Shown: in pieces, positions 8,635 through 17,246 of the stretch
Layout of the letters: each line of letters begins with the position of its first letter
Numbering within the stretch: the stretch's first letter is position 1
Source: Alphaproteobacteria bacterium
GTDB lineage: Bacteria; Pseudomonadota; Alphaproteobacteria; Kiloniellales; DSM-21159
Assembly (NCBI GenBank): GCA_030433005.1
Contig: JAUILQ010000004.1
Span: 1-64,000, forward strand
Reading direction: 5' to 3'
DNA length: 64,000 nt
Position numbers and translations under genes: made by a program
Notes under the pieces: model-generated
The model's input: only the letters and a program-made list of their open reading frames with translations
Database searches by the model: none
Told to the model about the DNA's origin: nothing

Positions 8635-9584
8635 GCCGAGCGGGCGGGTCCGGATCCCGCGAGACCGCCGGCAAGGCTGCGCAGGACAGCGGCTCGGGCA
8701 ACCTGGGCTACCTGCTGCTCGCCTCGATCACGCTGTTCTGGGGCGTCAACTGGCCGGCCATCAAGCTGTCCCTCGAGGTGCTGCCGGTCTGGGACTTCCG
8801 GCTGCTCTCCGCCGCCGTCGGCGGCCTCGGCCTGCTGGTTGTGGCGCGGCTCGGCGGCCACGCGCTGCGCGTGCCGCGCGGCCAGCGCGGGCCGCTGCTG
8901 CTCTGCGCCCTGTTCAACGTCGTCGGCTGGCACCTGCTCTCGGCCTCCGGCGTCCTCCTGATGCCGTCCGGACGGGCGGCCATCCTGGCCTTCACCATGC
9001 CGCTCTGGGCCTCGCTGTTCGCGGTGCCGCTGCTCGGCGAGCGGCTGACCGCGACGCGCGTGGTCGGGCTGCTGCTCGGCCTCGCCGGGCTCGGCGTGCT
9101 GGTCGGGCCCGACCTGATCGTGTTCGGCACCGCGCCGCTCGGCGCCGGCCTGATGGTCCTGGCGGCGATCTCCTGGGCCTTCGGCACGGTGCTGCTCAAG
9201 CGCTTCCACTGGACGATCGCCACCGCGACGCTGGCCGGCTGGCAGCAGAGCGCCGGCGCGCTGGCGATCGGCGCGGCCGGCCTGGCCTTCGGCGATCTCG
9301 GCGACTGGGCGCCCGAGATCGGCACGACCCACCTGGTGGCGATCCTCTATGCGATCTCCGTGCCGATGATCTACTGCTTCTGGGCCTTCATGCACACGGT
9401 GCGCCTGCTGCCGGCGCCGGTCGCGGCGATCGGCACGCTGGCGATCCCGGTGGTCGGCGTGTTCTCCGGCGCGGTGATCCTCGGCGAAGCGGTCGGCCTG
9501 CGCGAGCTCGCCGCGCTCGGCCTGATCTGCTCGGCCCTGGCGGTGGTGCTGGTGCTGCCCGCCTGGCGCGGCCGCCGGGCCTGA
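8631..9584 (+). CDS. EamA/DMT-family drug or metabolite transporter
   Basis: A 317-residue inner-membrane protein with ten predicted helices in two EamA repeats. The first starts at GYLLLASITLFWGVNWPAIK (split by a short hydrophilic N-terminus of 24 residues) and the second at LMVLAAISWAFGTVLLKR. Such transporters export or import small metabolites, amino acids or quaternary compounds. Nothing in the sequence fixes the substrate. GTG at 8631 is chosen for its overlap with the DUF1289 stop and because it is the first start giving full-length repeats. Confidence 0.87.
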   Translation: MSRAGGSGSRETAGKAAQDSGSGNLGYLLLASITLFWGVNWPAIKLSLEVLPVWDFRLLSAAVGGLGLLVVARLGGHALRVPRGQRGPLLLCALFNVVGWHLLSASGVLLMPSGRAAILAFTMPLWASLFAVPLLGERLTATRVVGLLLGLAGLGVLVGPDLIVFGTAPLGAGLMVLAAISWAFGTVLLKRFHWTIATATLAGWQQSAGALAIGAAGLAFGDLGDWAPEIGTTHLVAILYAISVPMIYCFWAFMHTVRLLPAPVAAIGTLAIPVVGVFSGAVILGEAVGLRELAALGLICSALAVVLVLPAWRGRRA

Positions 9585-9712
9585 GCGAGGCGTCGCGATC
9601 ACCGCGGCCTTCCTTGCATCGCCCGGGGGCCCGACGCTATATCTCCGGCAGAGGTCGAGGCCGCCGGGAGCGGCCCGCCGCCCCTCCGCATCCTGCCGAA
9701 GGAACCGCCGCC

Positions 9713-10456
9713 ATGCCGGCCATCGAATCCCTCAAGGTCAAGATCTTCGCCGACGGCGCCGACTTCGAGAGCATGAAGCAGCTGGCGCGCAACCCGCTGG
9801 TCAAGGGCTTCACCACCAACCCCTCGCTGATGAAGAAGGCCGGGGTCACCGACTACGTCGCCTATGCCAAGCAGGTGCTGGCGGCAATCCCCGACCGCCC
9901 GATCTCCTTCGAGGTCTTCGCCGACGAGATGGACGAGATGGAGGCCCAGGGCCGCGAGATCGCGACCTGGGGCGACAACGTCAACGTCAAGATCCCGGTC
10001 AGCAACAGCCGCGGCGAGAGCACCGCACCGCTGCTCCGGCGCCTCGCCGAGCAGGGCGTCGAGCTCAACGTGACCGCGCTGTTCACCCTGGAGCAGGTCG
10101 AGGAGGTCGCCGAGGCGCTGTCGGCCGATACCCCGGCGATCGTCTCGGTCTTCGCCGGCCGCATCGCCGACACCGGCATCGACCCGGTCCCGATGATGGC
10201 CGAGGCCGCGCGCATCCTGAAGCGCAAGCCCAAGGCCGAGCTGCTGTGGGCGAGCCCGCGCGAGATCCTCAACATCTACCATGCCGACGAGGCCGGCTGT
10301 CACATCATCACCGTCAGCCACGACGTGCTGACGAAGCTGAACCTGGTCGGCAAGGACCTGCGCGCCTATAGCCTGGAGACGGTGCAGACCTTCTACAAGG
10401 ACGCCACCGCCGCCGGCTTCACGATCCCGACCGGCCAGGCGCGCGCCGCCGAGTAG
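9713..10456 (+). CDS. tal: Transaldolase (short, TalA/FSA-like)
   Basis: A 247-residue single-domain (beta/alpha)8 aldolase. Visible motifs are KIFADGAD, KGFTTNPSLM and the Schiff-base lysine Lys93 in NVNVKIPVSN, then VSVFAGRIADTG. It transfers a dihydroxyacetone unit between sugar phosphates in the non-oxidative pentose phosphate pathway, in the cytosol. The length lies between fructose-6-phosphate aldolase (about 220) and classical TalB (about 315), which fits the short transaldolases common in this group. GGAA at 9701-9704 serves as ribosome site. It stands alone, followed by a GC-rich hairpin. Confidence 0.9.
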   Translation: MPAIESLKVKIFADGADFESMKQLARNPLVKGFTTNPSLMKKAGVTDYVAYAKQVLAAIPDRPISFEVFADEMDEMEAQGREIATWGDNVNVKIPVSNSRGESTAPLLRRLAEQGVELNVTALFTLEQVEEVAEALSADTPAIVSVFAGRIADTGIDPVPMMAEAARILKRKPKAELLWASPREILNIYHADEAGCHIITVSHDVLTKLNLVGKDLRAYSLETVQTFYKDATAAGFTIPTGQARAAE

Positions 10457-10471
10457 CCTGCGCCGACGACT

Positions 10472-10491
10472 CCGGCCCGGCAGCGGGCCGG
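10472..10491 (+). terminator. Hairpin after transaldolase, possible terminator
   Basis: An 8-base perfect stem CCGGCCCG / CGGGCCGG with a 4-base loop lies 15 bases after the transaldolase stop. There is no T-run, so it may only stabilise the 3' end. Confidence 0.4.
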
Positions 10492-10564
10492 GCCGGGCAC
10501 GCGAGGTCCGTCGAGGAACCGCAGGTCCGGGCCGCTTGCAGGAGAAGGGAAGCGGACCGGCCTC

Positions 10565-11680
10565 TTGGGCAGTATCAGGACCTTGCTGGCGATCTCCGTT
10601 CTGGTGGTTCACGCCGACCCGATCTTCGGGCTGCCGCTGATGAACGGCGACATGGCGATCACCTGCTTCTTCATGATCTCGGGCTTCCTGATGGCCCTGA
10701 TCCTGGAGACGAAGTACAGCAGCAAGCGGCGCTTCTACCTGAACCGGGCGCTGCGCATCTATCCGCCCTACTTCGCCGCGCTGCTGCTGTCGCTCGGCAT
10801 CTTCCTGGCGATCGACAGCCAGCGCCACGATCCCGCCGGCTACCTCGCGACGCTCTGGGAGCGCGGCAACTACGGCACGGTGGCCTTCGCCTGGCTCAGC
10901 AACCTGACGCTCGTCGGCGTCGACATGACCCGCTACCTGAGCATCGACGAGGGGCTGATCCAGTTCCCGTCCTTTCTCTATGACGAAGGCGCGGGCGGCC
11001 ACAACCTGCTGTTCGTGCCGCAGTCCTGGACCCTGGCGCTGGAGCTGGAGTTCTACCTGCTCGCCCCCTTCGTCCTGCGCCTGAACACGCTGCGCATCCT
11101 GGCGCTGGCGGCCGGCTTCTACGCCTTCCGGCGGCTGACCGTCGAGGGCGTCCACGACGCCGGCTACTCCTTCGAGCCGATCTCGGCCTTCCCGCTGGTG
11201 CTCTGCTACTTCCTGTTCGGCGTCGTCGCCTACCGCCTCTACCGGCTGCTCGAGGCGCTGGACCTGCCGGCGGCGCTGCAGCGCTGGCTCGGCATCGCCG
11301 GTTTCGCCGCGGCGCTGCTGCTGGTCGGAACCGGCTATCAGGCGACCCGCGCCTACGACCTCTCCTTCGACCTCGTCTATCTCGCCTTCGCGCTCGTCCT
11401 GCCGTTCCTCTTCTTCTTCGCCAGGGGCCGGCGCTGGGACGCCTGGGCCGGCGAGTTCTCCTATCCCGTCTACCTCTTCCACTTCGCGCTCGCCCAGCTG
11501 CTGTTCTGGGCCGGCGTGCCGCAGGACTGGAGCGGGGAGGCCACGCTGCTGTCGACGCTGCTGGTCTCCGCCGCGTACATTTACGCCCTCGACCGCCCGC
11601 TGCAGCGGCTGCGCGCCCGGATCGCCGCCGGCCGCGGCGCCCGGCCGGAGCGGCGCGTCGTCGAGGTGCCGGCGCGCTAG
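10565..11680 (+). CDS. Membrane acyltransferase, acyltransferase-3 family
   Basis: A 371-residue protein with about ten membrane helices. It has the acyltransferase-3 pattern: an early catalytic-type His (VLVVHADPIFG, residue about 16), then FFMISGFLMA and RRFYLNRALRIYPPYF. Such enzymes (OafA, NodX and relatives) move acyl groups from the cytoplasm onto exported sugars or lipids. The acceptor is unknown. TTG at 10565 is chosen because the hydrophobic first helix begins at once. The usual N-terminal motif (QGLRA) is reduced to SIRTLLAIS, and GGAG at 10541-10544 is rather far away. The following asnB-type gene could belong to the same glycan-decorating unit. Confidence 0.82.
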   Translation: MGSIRTLLAISVLVVHADPIFGLPLMNGDMAITCFFMISGFLMALILETKYSSKRRFYLNRALRIYPPYFAALLLSLGIFLAIDSQRHDPAGYLATLWERGNYGTVAFAWLSNLTLVGVDMTRYLSIDEGLIQFPSFLYDEGAGGHNLLFVPQSWTLALELEFYLLAPFVLRLNTLRILALAAGFYAFRRLTVEGVHDAGYSFEPISAFPLVLCYFLFGVVAYRLYRLLEALDLPAALQRWLGIAGFAAALLLVGTGYQATRAYDLSFDLVYLAFALVLPFLFFFARGRRWDAWAGEFSYPVYLFHFALAQLLFWAGVPQDWSGEATLLSTLLVSAAYIYALDRPLQRLRARIAAGRGARPERRVVEVPAR

Positions 11681-11694
11681 CCGCGCCGGCAGCC

Positions 11695-11740
11695 CGCCCG
11701 TCCGTCCACCCGCCCATCCACCCGCCCGTCCGCTCACCCG
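11695..11740 (+). repeat. Short imperfect CGCCCRTCCACC-type repeats upstream of asnB
   Basis: Three to four degenerate 12- to 16-base copies of a C-rich unit lie between the acyltransferase and asnB. I see no regulatory motif in them. Confidence 0.6.
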
Positions 11741-11770
11741 TCTGGCTCCGAACGAGGATCGCCGCTTCCC

Positions 11771-13669
11771 GTGTGTGGTATCGCCGGACTCTACAGTGCC
11801 GCCCCGGAGCAGGAGGCGGAGCTGCGCGCCCGCGTCGGGGCGATGACCGCCGCCCTGGCGCACCGCGGGCCGGACGGGCAGGACGTCTGGCTGCAGCCCG
11901 AGGCCGGCCTCGCCTTCGGCCACCGCCGGCTCGCGATCATCGACCTCAGCGACGCCGGCCGCCAGCCCATGGTCTCCGAGGACGGCCGCTGGGTGCTGAC
12001 CTACAACGGCGAGATCTACAACCACCGGGTCCTGCGCGGCGAGCTGGAGGCCGAGGGCGTGCGCTTCCGCGGCGACTGCGACGCCGAGGTGCTGCTCGAG
12101 GCCTGCGCCCACTGGGGCCTCGGCCGGACCCTGGAGAGCCTCAACGGCATCTTCGCCTTCGCCCTCTGGGACCGCCGCGAGCGCCGGCTGTTCCTGGCGC
12201 GCGACCAGCTCGGGGTCAAGCCGCTCTACTGGTCGCTGCAGAACGGGCTGCTGCTGTTCGGCTCCGAGCTCAAGGCACTGCGCGCCGAGCCCCGCTTCGA
12301 TGCCGCCCTGGACCGCGCGGCGCTGGCAGCCTACCTGCGCTTCGCCTATCTGCCGGCGCCCTACACGCCCTACGCCGGCGCGCGCAAGCTGCCGCCGGGC
12401 CATCTGCTGACCATCGCCGCCGGCGAGGAGCCGCGGATCGAGTGCTACTGGGACGCGCTCTCGATCGCCGAGCGCGGCCAGCGCCAGCCGCTCACCCTGT
12501 CGCGCCGCGAGGCCGTCGACCGCCTGGAGGTGCTGCTCAGGGACGCAGTGGCGGGCCAGACCATGGCCGACGTGCCGCTCGGCGCCTTCCTGTCGGGCGG
12601 CATCGACTCCTCGACGGTCGTCGCGCTGATGCAGGCGGCGACCGGCCGTCCGGCGCGCACCTTCACCATCGGCTTTTCGGAGTCCGGCTTCGACGAGGCG
12701 CCGCAGGCGCGCGCCGTGGCCCGCCACCTGGGCAGCGAGCACAGCGAGCTCTACGTCGACGCCGCCCAGGCCCAGGCCGTCGTGCCCGACCTGCCGCAGC
12801 TCTACGACGAGCCCTTCGCCGACCCCTCGCAGATCCCGACCTTCCTGGTCTCGGCGCTGACCCGGGAATCGGTCACCGTGGCGCTGTCGGGCGACGGCGG
12901 CGACGAGCTGTTCGCCGGCTACAACCGCCACCTCTGGGGCCGCCGCATCGGCCGCTGGCCGCTCGCCGCCCGGCGCGCCGCCGCCGGGGCGCTGGAGGCG
13001 CTGCCCAACGGCCTGTGGCAGCGCGCCGGCGGCCAGGCGGGAGACCGCGTGCGCAAGCTGTCGCGGGCCCTGACCGCGCCCGACCTGCAGGAGCTCTATC
13101 GCCGCACCGTCAGCCAGTGGGACGAGCCGGCGGCGCTGCTCGGCGACGGCAGGACGGCGGAGGCGGCGAGCCTGCTCGACGCCAGCGACCTCGCCGAGCG
13201 CTTTCCCGACCCGCTGGCGCGCATGCAGCTGCTCGACCTGATGACCTACCTGCCCGACGACGTCCTGGCCAAGGTCGACCGCGCCTCGATGGCCGTCGGG
13301 CTGGAGGCGCGCGTGCCGCTGCTCGACGCCCGGGTCGTCGAGTTCGCCTGGGCGCTGGGGCCCGGCTTCAAGCTGCGCGGCGGCCAGGGCAAGTGGCTGC
13401 TTCGCGAGGTGCTGCGGCGCCATCTTCCGGCGCGGCTGATCGACCGGCCGAAACGGGGCTTCTCGGTGCCGATCGGCGAGTGGCTGCGGGGGCCCCTGCG
13501 CGACTGGGCGGAATCGCTGCTCGAGGAGCGGCGCCTTGCCGCCGACGGCCTGCTCGACCCCGCGCCGATCCGCGCGCTCTGGGCCGACCACCTGGCCGGG
13601 CGGGTCGAAGGCCAGTACCCGCTCTGGACCGTGCTGATGCTGCAGGCCTGGCGGGAACGCTGGGCATAG
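11771..13669 (+). CDS. asnB: Asparagine synthase (glutamine-hydrolysing)
   Basis: A 632-residue protein. The GTG start is fixed by the next codon, Cys2, which becomes the N-terminal nucleophile of the glutaminase domain (MCGIAGLYS, then HRGPDGQDVW, GHRRLAIIDLS, YNGEIYNH). The synthetase half has the ATP pyrophosphatase signature LSGGIDSSTV near residue 277 and SGDGGDELFAGYNRH. It makes asparagine from aspartate, glutamine and ATP, but members of this family also amidate sugars or peptides in polysaccharide and natural-product clusters. The membrane acyltransferase just upstream leaves that option open. Confidence 0.88.
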   Translation: MCGIAGLYSAAPEQEAELRARVGAMTAALAHRGPDGQDVWLQPEAGLAFGHRRLAIIDLSDAGRQPMVSEDGRWVLTYNGEIYNHRVLRGELEAEGVRFRGDCDAEVLLEACAHWGLGRTLESLNGIFAFALWDRRERRLFLARDQLGVKPLYWSLQNGLLLFGSELKALRAEPRFDAALDRAALAAYLRFAYLPAPYTPYAGARKLPPGHLLTIAAGEEPRIECYWDALSIAERGQRQPLTLSRREAVDRLEVLLRDAVAGQTMADVPLGAFLSGGIDSSTVVALMQAATGRPARTFTIGFSESGFDEAPQARAVARHLGSEHSELYVDAAQAQAVVPDLPQLYDEPFADPSQIPTFLVSALTRESVTVALSGDGGDELFAGYNRHLWGRRIGRWPLAARRAAAGALEALPNGLWQRAGGQAGDRVRKLSRALTAPDLQELYRRTVSQWDEPAALLGDGRTAEAASLLDASDLAERFPDPLARMQLLDLMTYLPDDVLAKVDRASMAVGLEARVPLLDARVVEFAWALGPGFKLRGGQGKWLLREVLRRHLPARLIDRPKRGFSVPIGEWLRGPLRDWAESLLEERRLAADGLLDPAPIRALWADHLAGRVEGQYPLWTVLMLQAWRERWA

Positions 13670-13694
13670 AGCGCGGCGAAGCGTCTCTGCGATT

Positions 13695-13713
13695 GCGATT
13701 GATTTTCAATTGC
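13695..13713. promoter_or_regulatory. Fur-like operator over the promoter of the siderophore operon
   Basis: A 19-base near-palindrome (halves GCGATTGA and TCAATTGC around TTT, one mismatch) matches 11 of 19 positions of the classical Fur consensus. It overlaps a possible -35 (TTGATT, 13699-13704). A possible -10 (TAGAGT, 13721-13726) follows 16 bases later. It precedes the iron transport genes by about 80 bases, so Fur- or Irr-type iron repression is likely. Confidence 0.6.
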
Positions 13714-13792
13714 TGCTGACTAGAGTGCCTCGGATCGCGGGCGGCAGGGCTTCCGCCGCCGCTTCCTGGCCAGAGACGTCGACCGAGGCACC

Positions 13793-14947
13793 TTGTCTTT
13801 CCTGCTGCGCAGCGCCCTTGCGGCCGCCCTCCTGCTTCTCGCCCAGCCGCTCTGCGCCGCGACGGCGGCGGACACGGTGCGGGTCACCGACGTCGCCGGG
13901 CGCAGCGTCGCCGTGCCGCGCGGCGCGGAGCGAGTCGTGCTCGCCGAGGGCCGTCACCTGATCGCCGCGGGCATCCTCGACGGCCAGGCCGCGAGCCGGC
14001 GCCTCGTCGCTCTCGGCCAGTCGCTGGAGCAGTATCACCCGGCGCTGTTCGAGACCTACGCCGAGGCCGATCCCGGCCTGCGCGAGGTCGCCTCGATCGG
14101 CGACGCCCACGACAACGCCTTCAGCCCCGAGGCGATCGCCGACCTGCACCCGGACCTGATCGTCATGCCGATCGGCGCCCTGACCGGCATGCGCGACAGC
14201 GGCACGCTGGCGGCTTTCGACTCGCTCTCCCTGCCGGTGCTCTTCGTGGACTTCCGCCAGCATCCGCTGGACAACGTCGTGCCCTCGCTGCGCGCCCTCG
14301 GCGCCGCCTTCGACCGCAGCGAGCGCGCCGAGGCCTTCGTCGCAGCCTACGAGGCCGAGCTCGCCGAGCTGGCGGAGCGCGCCGCGGCCCAGCCGGAGCG
14401 GCCGTCGCTGCTGCTGCACATCGCGCGCAGCCTGTCCGAGGACTGCTGCATGGCCTTCGGCGACGCCAGCATGGGCGAGCTGCTGGGCCTGCTCGGCATC
14501 CGCAACCCGACCGCCGAGCTCTCGGACCGGCCCTTCGCCAGGCTCAATCCCGAGACCGTGCTGGCCAGCGACCCCGACGTCGTGGTCTCGACCGTGGCGC
14601 GCTGGCAGCGCCCCGACGGCAGCCTCGCCGTCGAGCTCGGCTACCGGGCGCCGCCGCCCGACCCGGCGGCGGCGCGCGCCGCGCTGCTGGAGCTTCGGCC
14701 CGGCTGGGAGCAGTTGACGGCAATCAAACAGGGTCGCGTGCACCTGATCCCGCACGTGCTCTACGACACGCCCTTCCAGGTCTTCCTCGCCGGGCTCTTC
14801 GCCAAGTGGGCCTGGCCCGAAGCCTTCGCCGACTACGACCCCGTGGCGCGTTTCGCCGCCCTCCACGAGCGCTTCATGCCGTTCCCGCTGAGCGGCGTGC
14901 ACGCCATCGGCCTGCCGCCGCTCGAGCCCGTGCGGGCCGGGGACTGA
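13793..14947 (+). CDS. Iron-siderophore ABC transporter, periplasmic binding protein
   Basis: A 384-residue protein. A signal peptide (SALAAALLLLAQPLCAATAA) precedes a type III periplasmic binding fold: VTDVAGRSVAVPRGAERVVLAEGR at the mature N-terminus, then paired lobes with DLHPDLIVMP and DPDVVVST. FepB/FhuD/BtuF-type proteins deliver Fe-siderophore or cobalamin to a FecCD permease. The downstream sigma/FecR/receptor genes favour a siderophore. The start is TTG at 13793, and no better start exists before the signal peptide. It is the first gene of an operon with 2-base spacing to the permease, downstream of a Fur-like box. Confidence 0.87.
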   Translation: MSFLLRSALAAALLLLAQPLCAATAADTVRVTDVAGRSVAVPRGAERVVLAEGRHLIAAGILDGQAASRRLVALGQSLEQYHPALFETYAEADPGLREVASIGDAHDNAFSPEAIADLHPDLIVMPIGALTGMRDSGTLAAFDSLSLPVLFVDFRQHPLDNVVPSLRALGAAFDRSERAEAFVAAYEAELAELAERAAAQPERPSLLLHIARSLSEDCCMAFGDASMGELLGLLGIRNPTAELSDRPFARLNPETVLASDPDVVVSTVARWQRPDGSLAVELGYRAPPPDPAAARAALLELRPGWEQLTAIKQGRVHLIPHVLYDTPFQVFLAGLFAKWAWPEAFADYDPVARFAALHERFMPFPLSGVHAIGLPPLEPVRAGD

Positions 14948-14949
14948 CG

Positions 14950-16050
14950 GTGCGCGCCGAGAGCCCGGCGGCGGCCGGCGGCGGCGACGCCGCGGGCCCC
15001 GAGACGCGTCTCGACACGCTGGGCTGGTACGGCAGGCGCCTGGCCCGCTACCGGCTGACGCTCGTCCTGCTGCTGGTCGCGCTGGCGCTCGGCTTCGCGC
15101 TCGATCTGCTGCTGGGTCCGAGCACGCTCGGCCTGCCCGAGATCCTGGCGGTGCTCGGCGACCCGGCCGCCGCGCCGCCGCTGCACCGGGTCGTGCTGTT
15201 CGACCTGCGCCTGCCCTCGGCGGTCGCCGCCCTGCTCGGCGGCATCTGCCTGGCGGTGGCCGGGGCCGGCATGCAGGCGATCCTGAACAATCCGCTCGCC
15301 GACCCCTACACCATGGGTCTGTCCTACGCGGCCGGCTTCGGCGCCGCCCTGGCCATCGTCTTCGGGGTCTCGGCGCTGCCCTTCGTCGGCGTCTACGTGG
15401 TGACCGCCAACGCCTTCCTCTTCGCCTTCGGAACGGCGCTCGCGATCTACCTCGTCGCCCGGCTCAAGGGCGCCGGCGTTCAGGTCATCGTGCTGCTCGG
15501 CATCGCCTTCTTCTTCGCCTTCATCGCCCTGCTCGGACTGCTGCAGTACCTGGCCGACGCCGAGGCCCTGCAGGAGATCGTGTTCTGGATGTTCGGCAGC
15601 CTGGGCCGCGCGCGCTGGGACAAGCTGGCCATGGTCGCCCTGGTCATGGCCGCCTGCCTGCCCTGGCTGTGGCTGCGCGCCGACCAGCTGACCGCGCTCC
15701 GGCTCGGCGACCTGCAGGCCAAGGCCCTGGGCGTGCCGGTCGAGCGGGTCCGCCTGGAGGTGCTGCTCTGCGTCTCGCTGCTCGCCGCGACCGTGGTCGC
15801 GGTCGCCGGGCCGATCGCCTTCGTCGGCCTGGTCGGCCCGCACATCGCCCGCCTGCTGGTCGGCGAGGAGCAGCGCCGCCTGCTGCCCGCGGCGGCGCTG
15901 GTCGGCGCGCTGGTCCTGGTGCTCGCCGACATCGCCTCGAAGGCGATCCAGCCGGGCACGGTGATCCCGATCGGCCTGGTGACGACGCTGATCGGCCTGC
16001 CGATCTTCCTGACGCTGATCCTGCGCAGCCGCTCGGAGCTCTGGCGGTGA
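14950..16050 (+). CDS. FecCD-family siderophore ABC permease
   Basis: A 366-residue inner-membrane protein with eight to ten helices and FecCD signatures: RLPSAVAALLGGICLAVAGAGMQAILNNPLADPYTMG split over residues 80-118, and VAGPIAFVGLVGPHIAR near residue 280. It forms a homodimeric channel with the ATPase encoded next. The GTG start follows the binding-protein stop by two bases, and its TGA overlaps the GTG of the ATPase gene. A hydrophilic N-terminal tail of about 35 residues precedes the first helix. Only one permease gene is present, so a homodimer is expected. Confidence 0.92.
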   Translation: MRAESPAAAGGGDAAGPETRLDTLGWYGRRLARYRLTLVLLLVALALGFALDLLLGPSTLGLPEILAVLGDPAAAPPLHRVVLFDLRLPSAVAALLGGICLAVAGAGMQAILNNPLADPYTMGLSYAAGFGAALAIVFGVSALPFVGVYVVTANAFLFAFGTALAIYLVARLKGAGVQVIVLLGIAFFFAFIALLGLLQYLADAEALQEIVFWMFGSLGRARWDKLAMVALVMAACLPWLWLRADQLTALRLGDLQAKALGVPVERVRLEVLLCVSLLAATVVAVAGPIAFVGLVGPHIARLLVGEEQRRLLPAAALVGALVLVLADIASKAIQPGTVIPIGLVTTLIGLPIFLTLILRSRSELWR

Positions 16051-16910
16051 GCGGCGCCGGAGGAGGCCTCTCCGCCGAGCGGCTCGCCCTGGCCTACGGC
16101 CGGGTGCCGGTCCTGCACGGTGTCGGGCCCTTGCGCGCGGCGCGCGGCCGCATGACGGCGCTGCTCGGCCCCAACGGCGCGGGCAAGTCGAGCCTTCTGG
16201 TCGCGCTCGCCGGCCTGGTCCCGGCCGAGGGCACGGTGCGGCTCGACGGCGAGGACCTGGGGCGCCTCGCCCTGCCGCAGCGCACGCGCCGCCTCTACTA
16301 TCTCTCGCAGGCCTTCGGCGCCGGGACCGGCCTGACGGTCTTCGAGGCCGTGCTGCTGGCGCGTCGTCACGGCGCGGCCCGCGACCACGACCGCGGGGCC
16401 GAGCTGGAGGCGACCCGCGCCGTGCTCGCGCTGCTCGGCATCGAGGCGCTTGCGTCGCGCCCGCTCAACGCCCTGTCCGGCGGTCAGCGGCAGCTCGCCG
16501 GCATCGCCCAGGCGCTGGTCCGCGAGACCGAGGTGCTGCTGCTCGACGAGCCGACCAGCGCGCTCGACCTGTCCAACCAGCTGCGCGTGCTCGCGCTGCT
16601 GCGGCGCGTGACCGCCGCGCAGGGCCTCGCCACCGTGATCTCGCTGCACGACCTGCACCTGGCGGCGCGCTTCGCCGACGCGGCCTGGATGCTGGCCGAG
16701 GGCCGGCTGGTCCGCCAGGGCGCGATCCACGAGGTCATCGACCCCGGCCTCATCCGCGCGGTGTTCGGCGTCGAGGCGCTGATCGAATGGGGCCGCCCGG
16801 AGGGCCCGCTGGTCCAGGCGATCAGCCCGGTCGAGCGGCCCCAGGCGGTCGCCGCCCCGCATCCGAGCCACCCACCCACCGGCGACACGGCAGAAGGAGG
16901 CCGCGCATGA
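16047..16910 (+). CDS. Siderophore ABC transporter ATP-binding protein
   Basis: A 287-residue ATPase of the FepC/FecE type. Walker A GPNGAGKSS near residue 42, signature LSGGQ near 145, Walker B VLLLDEPTSALD near 166, and a switch histidine in ISLHDLH near 198 are all intact. It powers the FecCD permease at the cytoplasmic face. GTG at 16047 overlaps the permease stop. The last 35 residues (Pro/His-rich, SPVERPQAVAAPHPSHPP) extend beyond the usual domain and run into the overlapping DUF2218 gene. Confidence 0.93.
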   Translation: MSGAGGGLSAERLALAYGRVPVLHGVGPLRAARGRMTALLGPNGAGKSSLLVALAGLVPAEGTVRLDGEDLGRLALPQRTRRLYYLSQAFGAGTGLTVFEAVLLARRHGAARDHDRGAELEATRAVLALLGIEALASRPLNALSGGQRQLAGIAQALVRETEVLLLDEPTSALDLSNQLRVLALLRRVTAAQGLATVISLHDLHLAARFADAAWMLAEGRLVRQGAIHEVIDPGLIRAVFGVEALIEWGRPEGPLVQAISPVERPQAVAAPHPSHPPTGDTAEGGRA

Positions 16911-17218
16911 TCCGTTCGACCACCCGTTTCGACAGTGAGCGCGCCGAGCGCTACCTGGTGCAGCTGTGCAAGCACTTCGCCCACAAGGTTCCGGCCAGCT
17001 ACGAGTCGGCGGGCGACGGCCCGGCGCAGGACCGCATGGAAGGCAAGGTCGACTTCCCCTGGGGCGTCTGCCGGATGTCGGCGACCGGCGACGGCCTCGC
17101 GATCATCTGCGAGGCAGCCGACGCGGAGTCGCTGAAGCGGGTCGAATACGTCGTCGCCGACCACGTCGAGCGTTTCGCCTGGCGCGAGAAGCCGCGGATC
17201 GACTGGCAGCCGGCCTGA
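16907..17218 (+). CDS. DUF2218 family protein
   Basis: A 103-residue soluble protein with the DUF2218 pattern: YLVQLCKHFAHKVPA, a short acidic linker, then G.V.FPWGVCRM and a C-terminal HVERFAWREKP. I know no biochemical function for the family. It often lies beside Fe-siderophore transport genes, as here. The ATG at 16907 overlaps the ATPase stop (ATGA) and has AGGAGG just upstream (16895-16900). Its conserved Cys/His (CKHFAHK) and position suggest a role in intracellular handling or reduction of the imported iron complex. That is inference. Confidence 0.87.
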   Translation: MIRSTTRFDSERAERYLVQLCKHFAHKVPASYESAGDGPAQDRMEGKVDFPWGVCRMSATGDGLAIICEAADAESLKRVEYVVADHVERFAWREKPRIDWQPA

Positions 17219-17246
17219 AGGCCAGGGCTAGGGGGCGAGGGGCGAC

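Noticed and set aside
9599-13591. A 1330-residue open frame on the minus strand
   Set aside because: It is antisense to transaldolase, acyltransferase and asnB, all with clear family motifs. It has low-complexity Arg/Gly/Ala/Gln composition and crosses several genes, a common artefact of very high GC.
11771-13719. A 648-residue plus-strand frame overlapping asnB
   Set aside because: It is a +2 shadow of asnB with Arg/Gly/Ala-rich composition. The asnB frame has the complete glutaminase and synthetase motifs.
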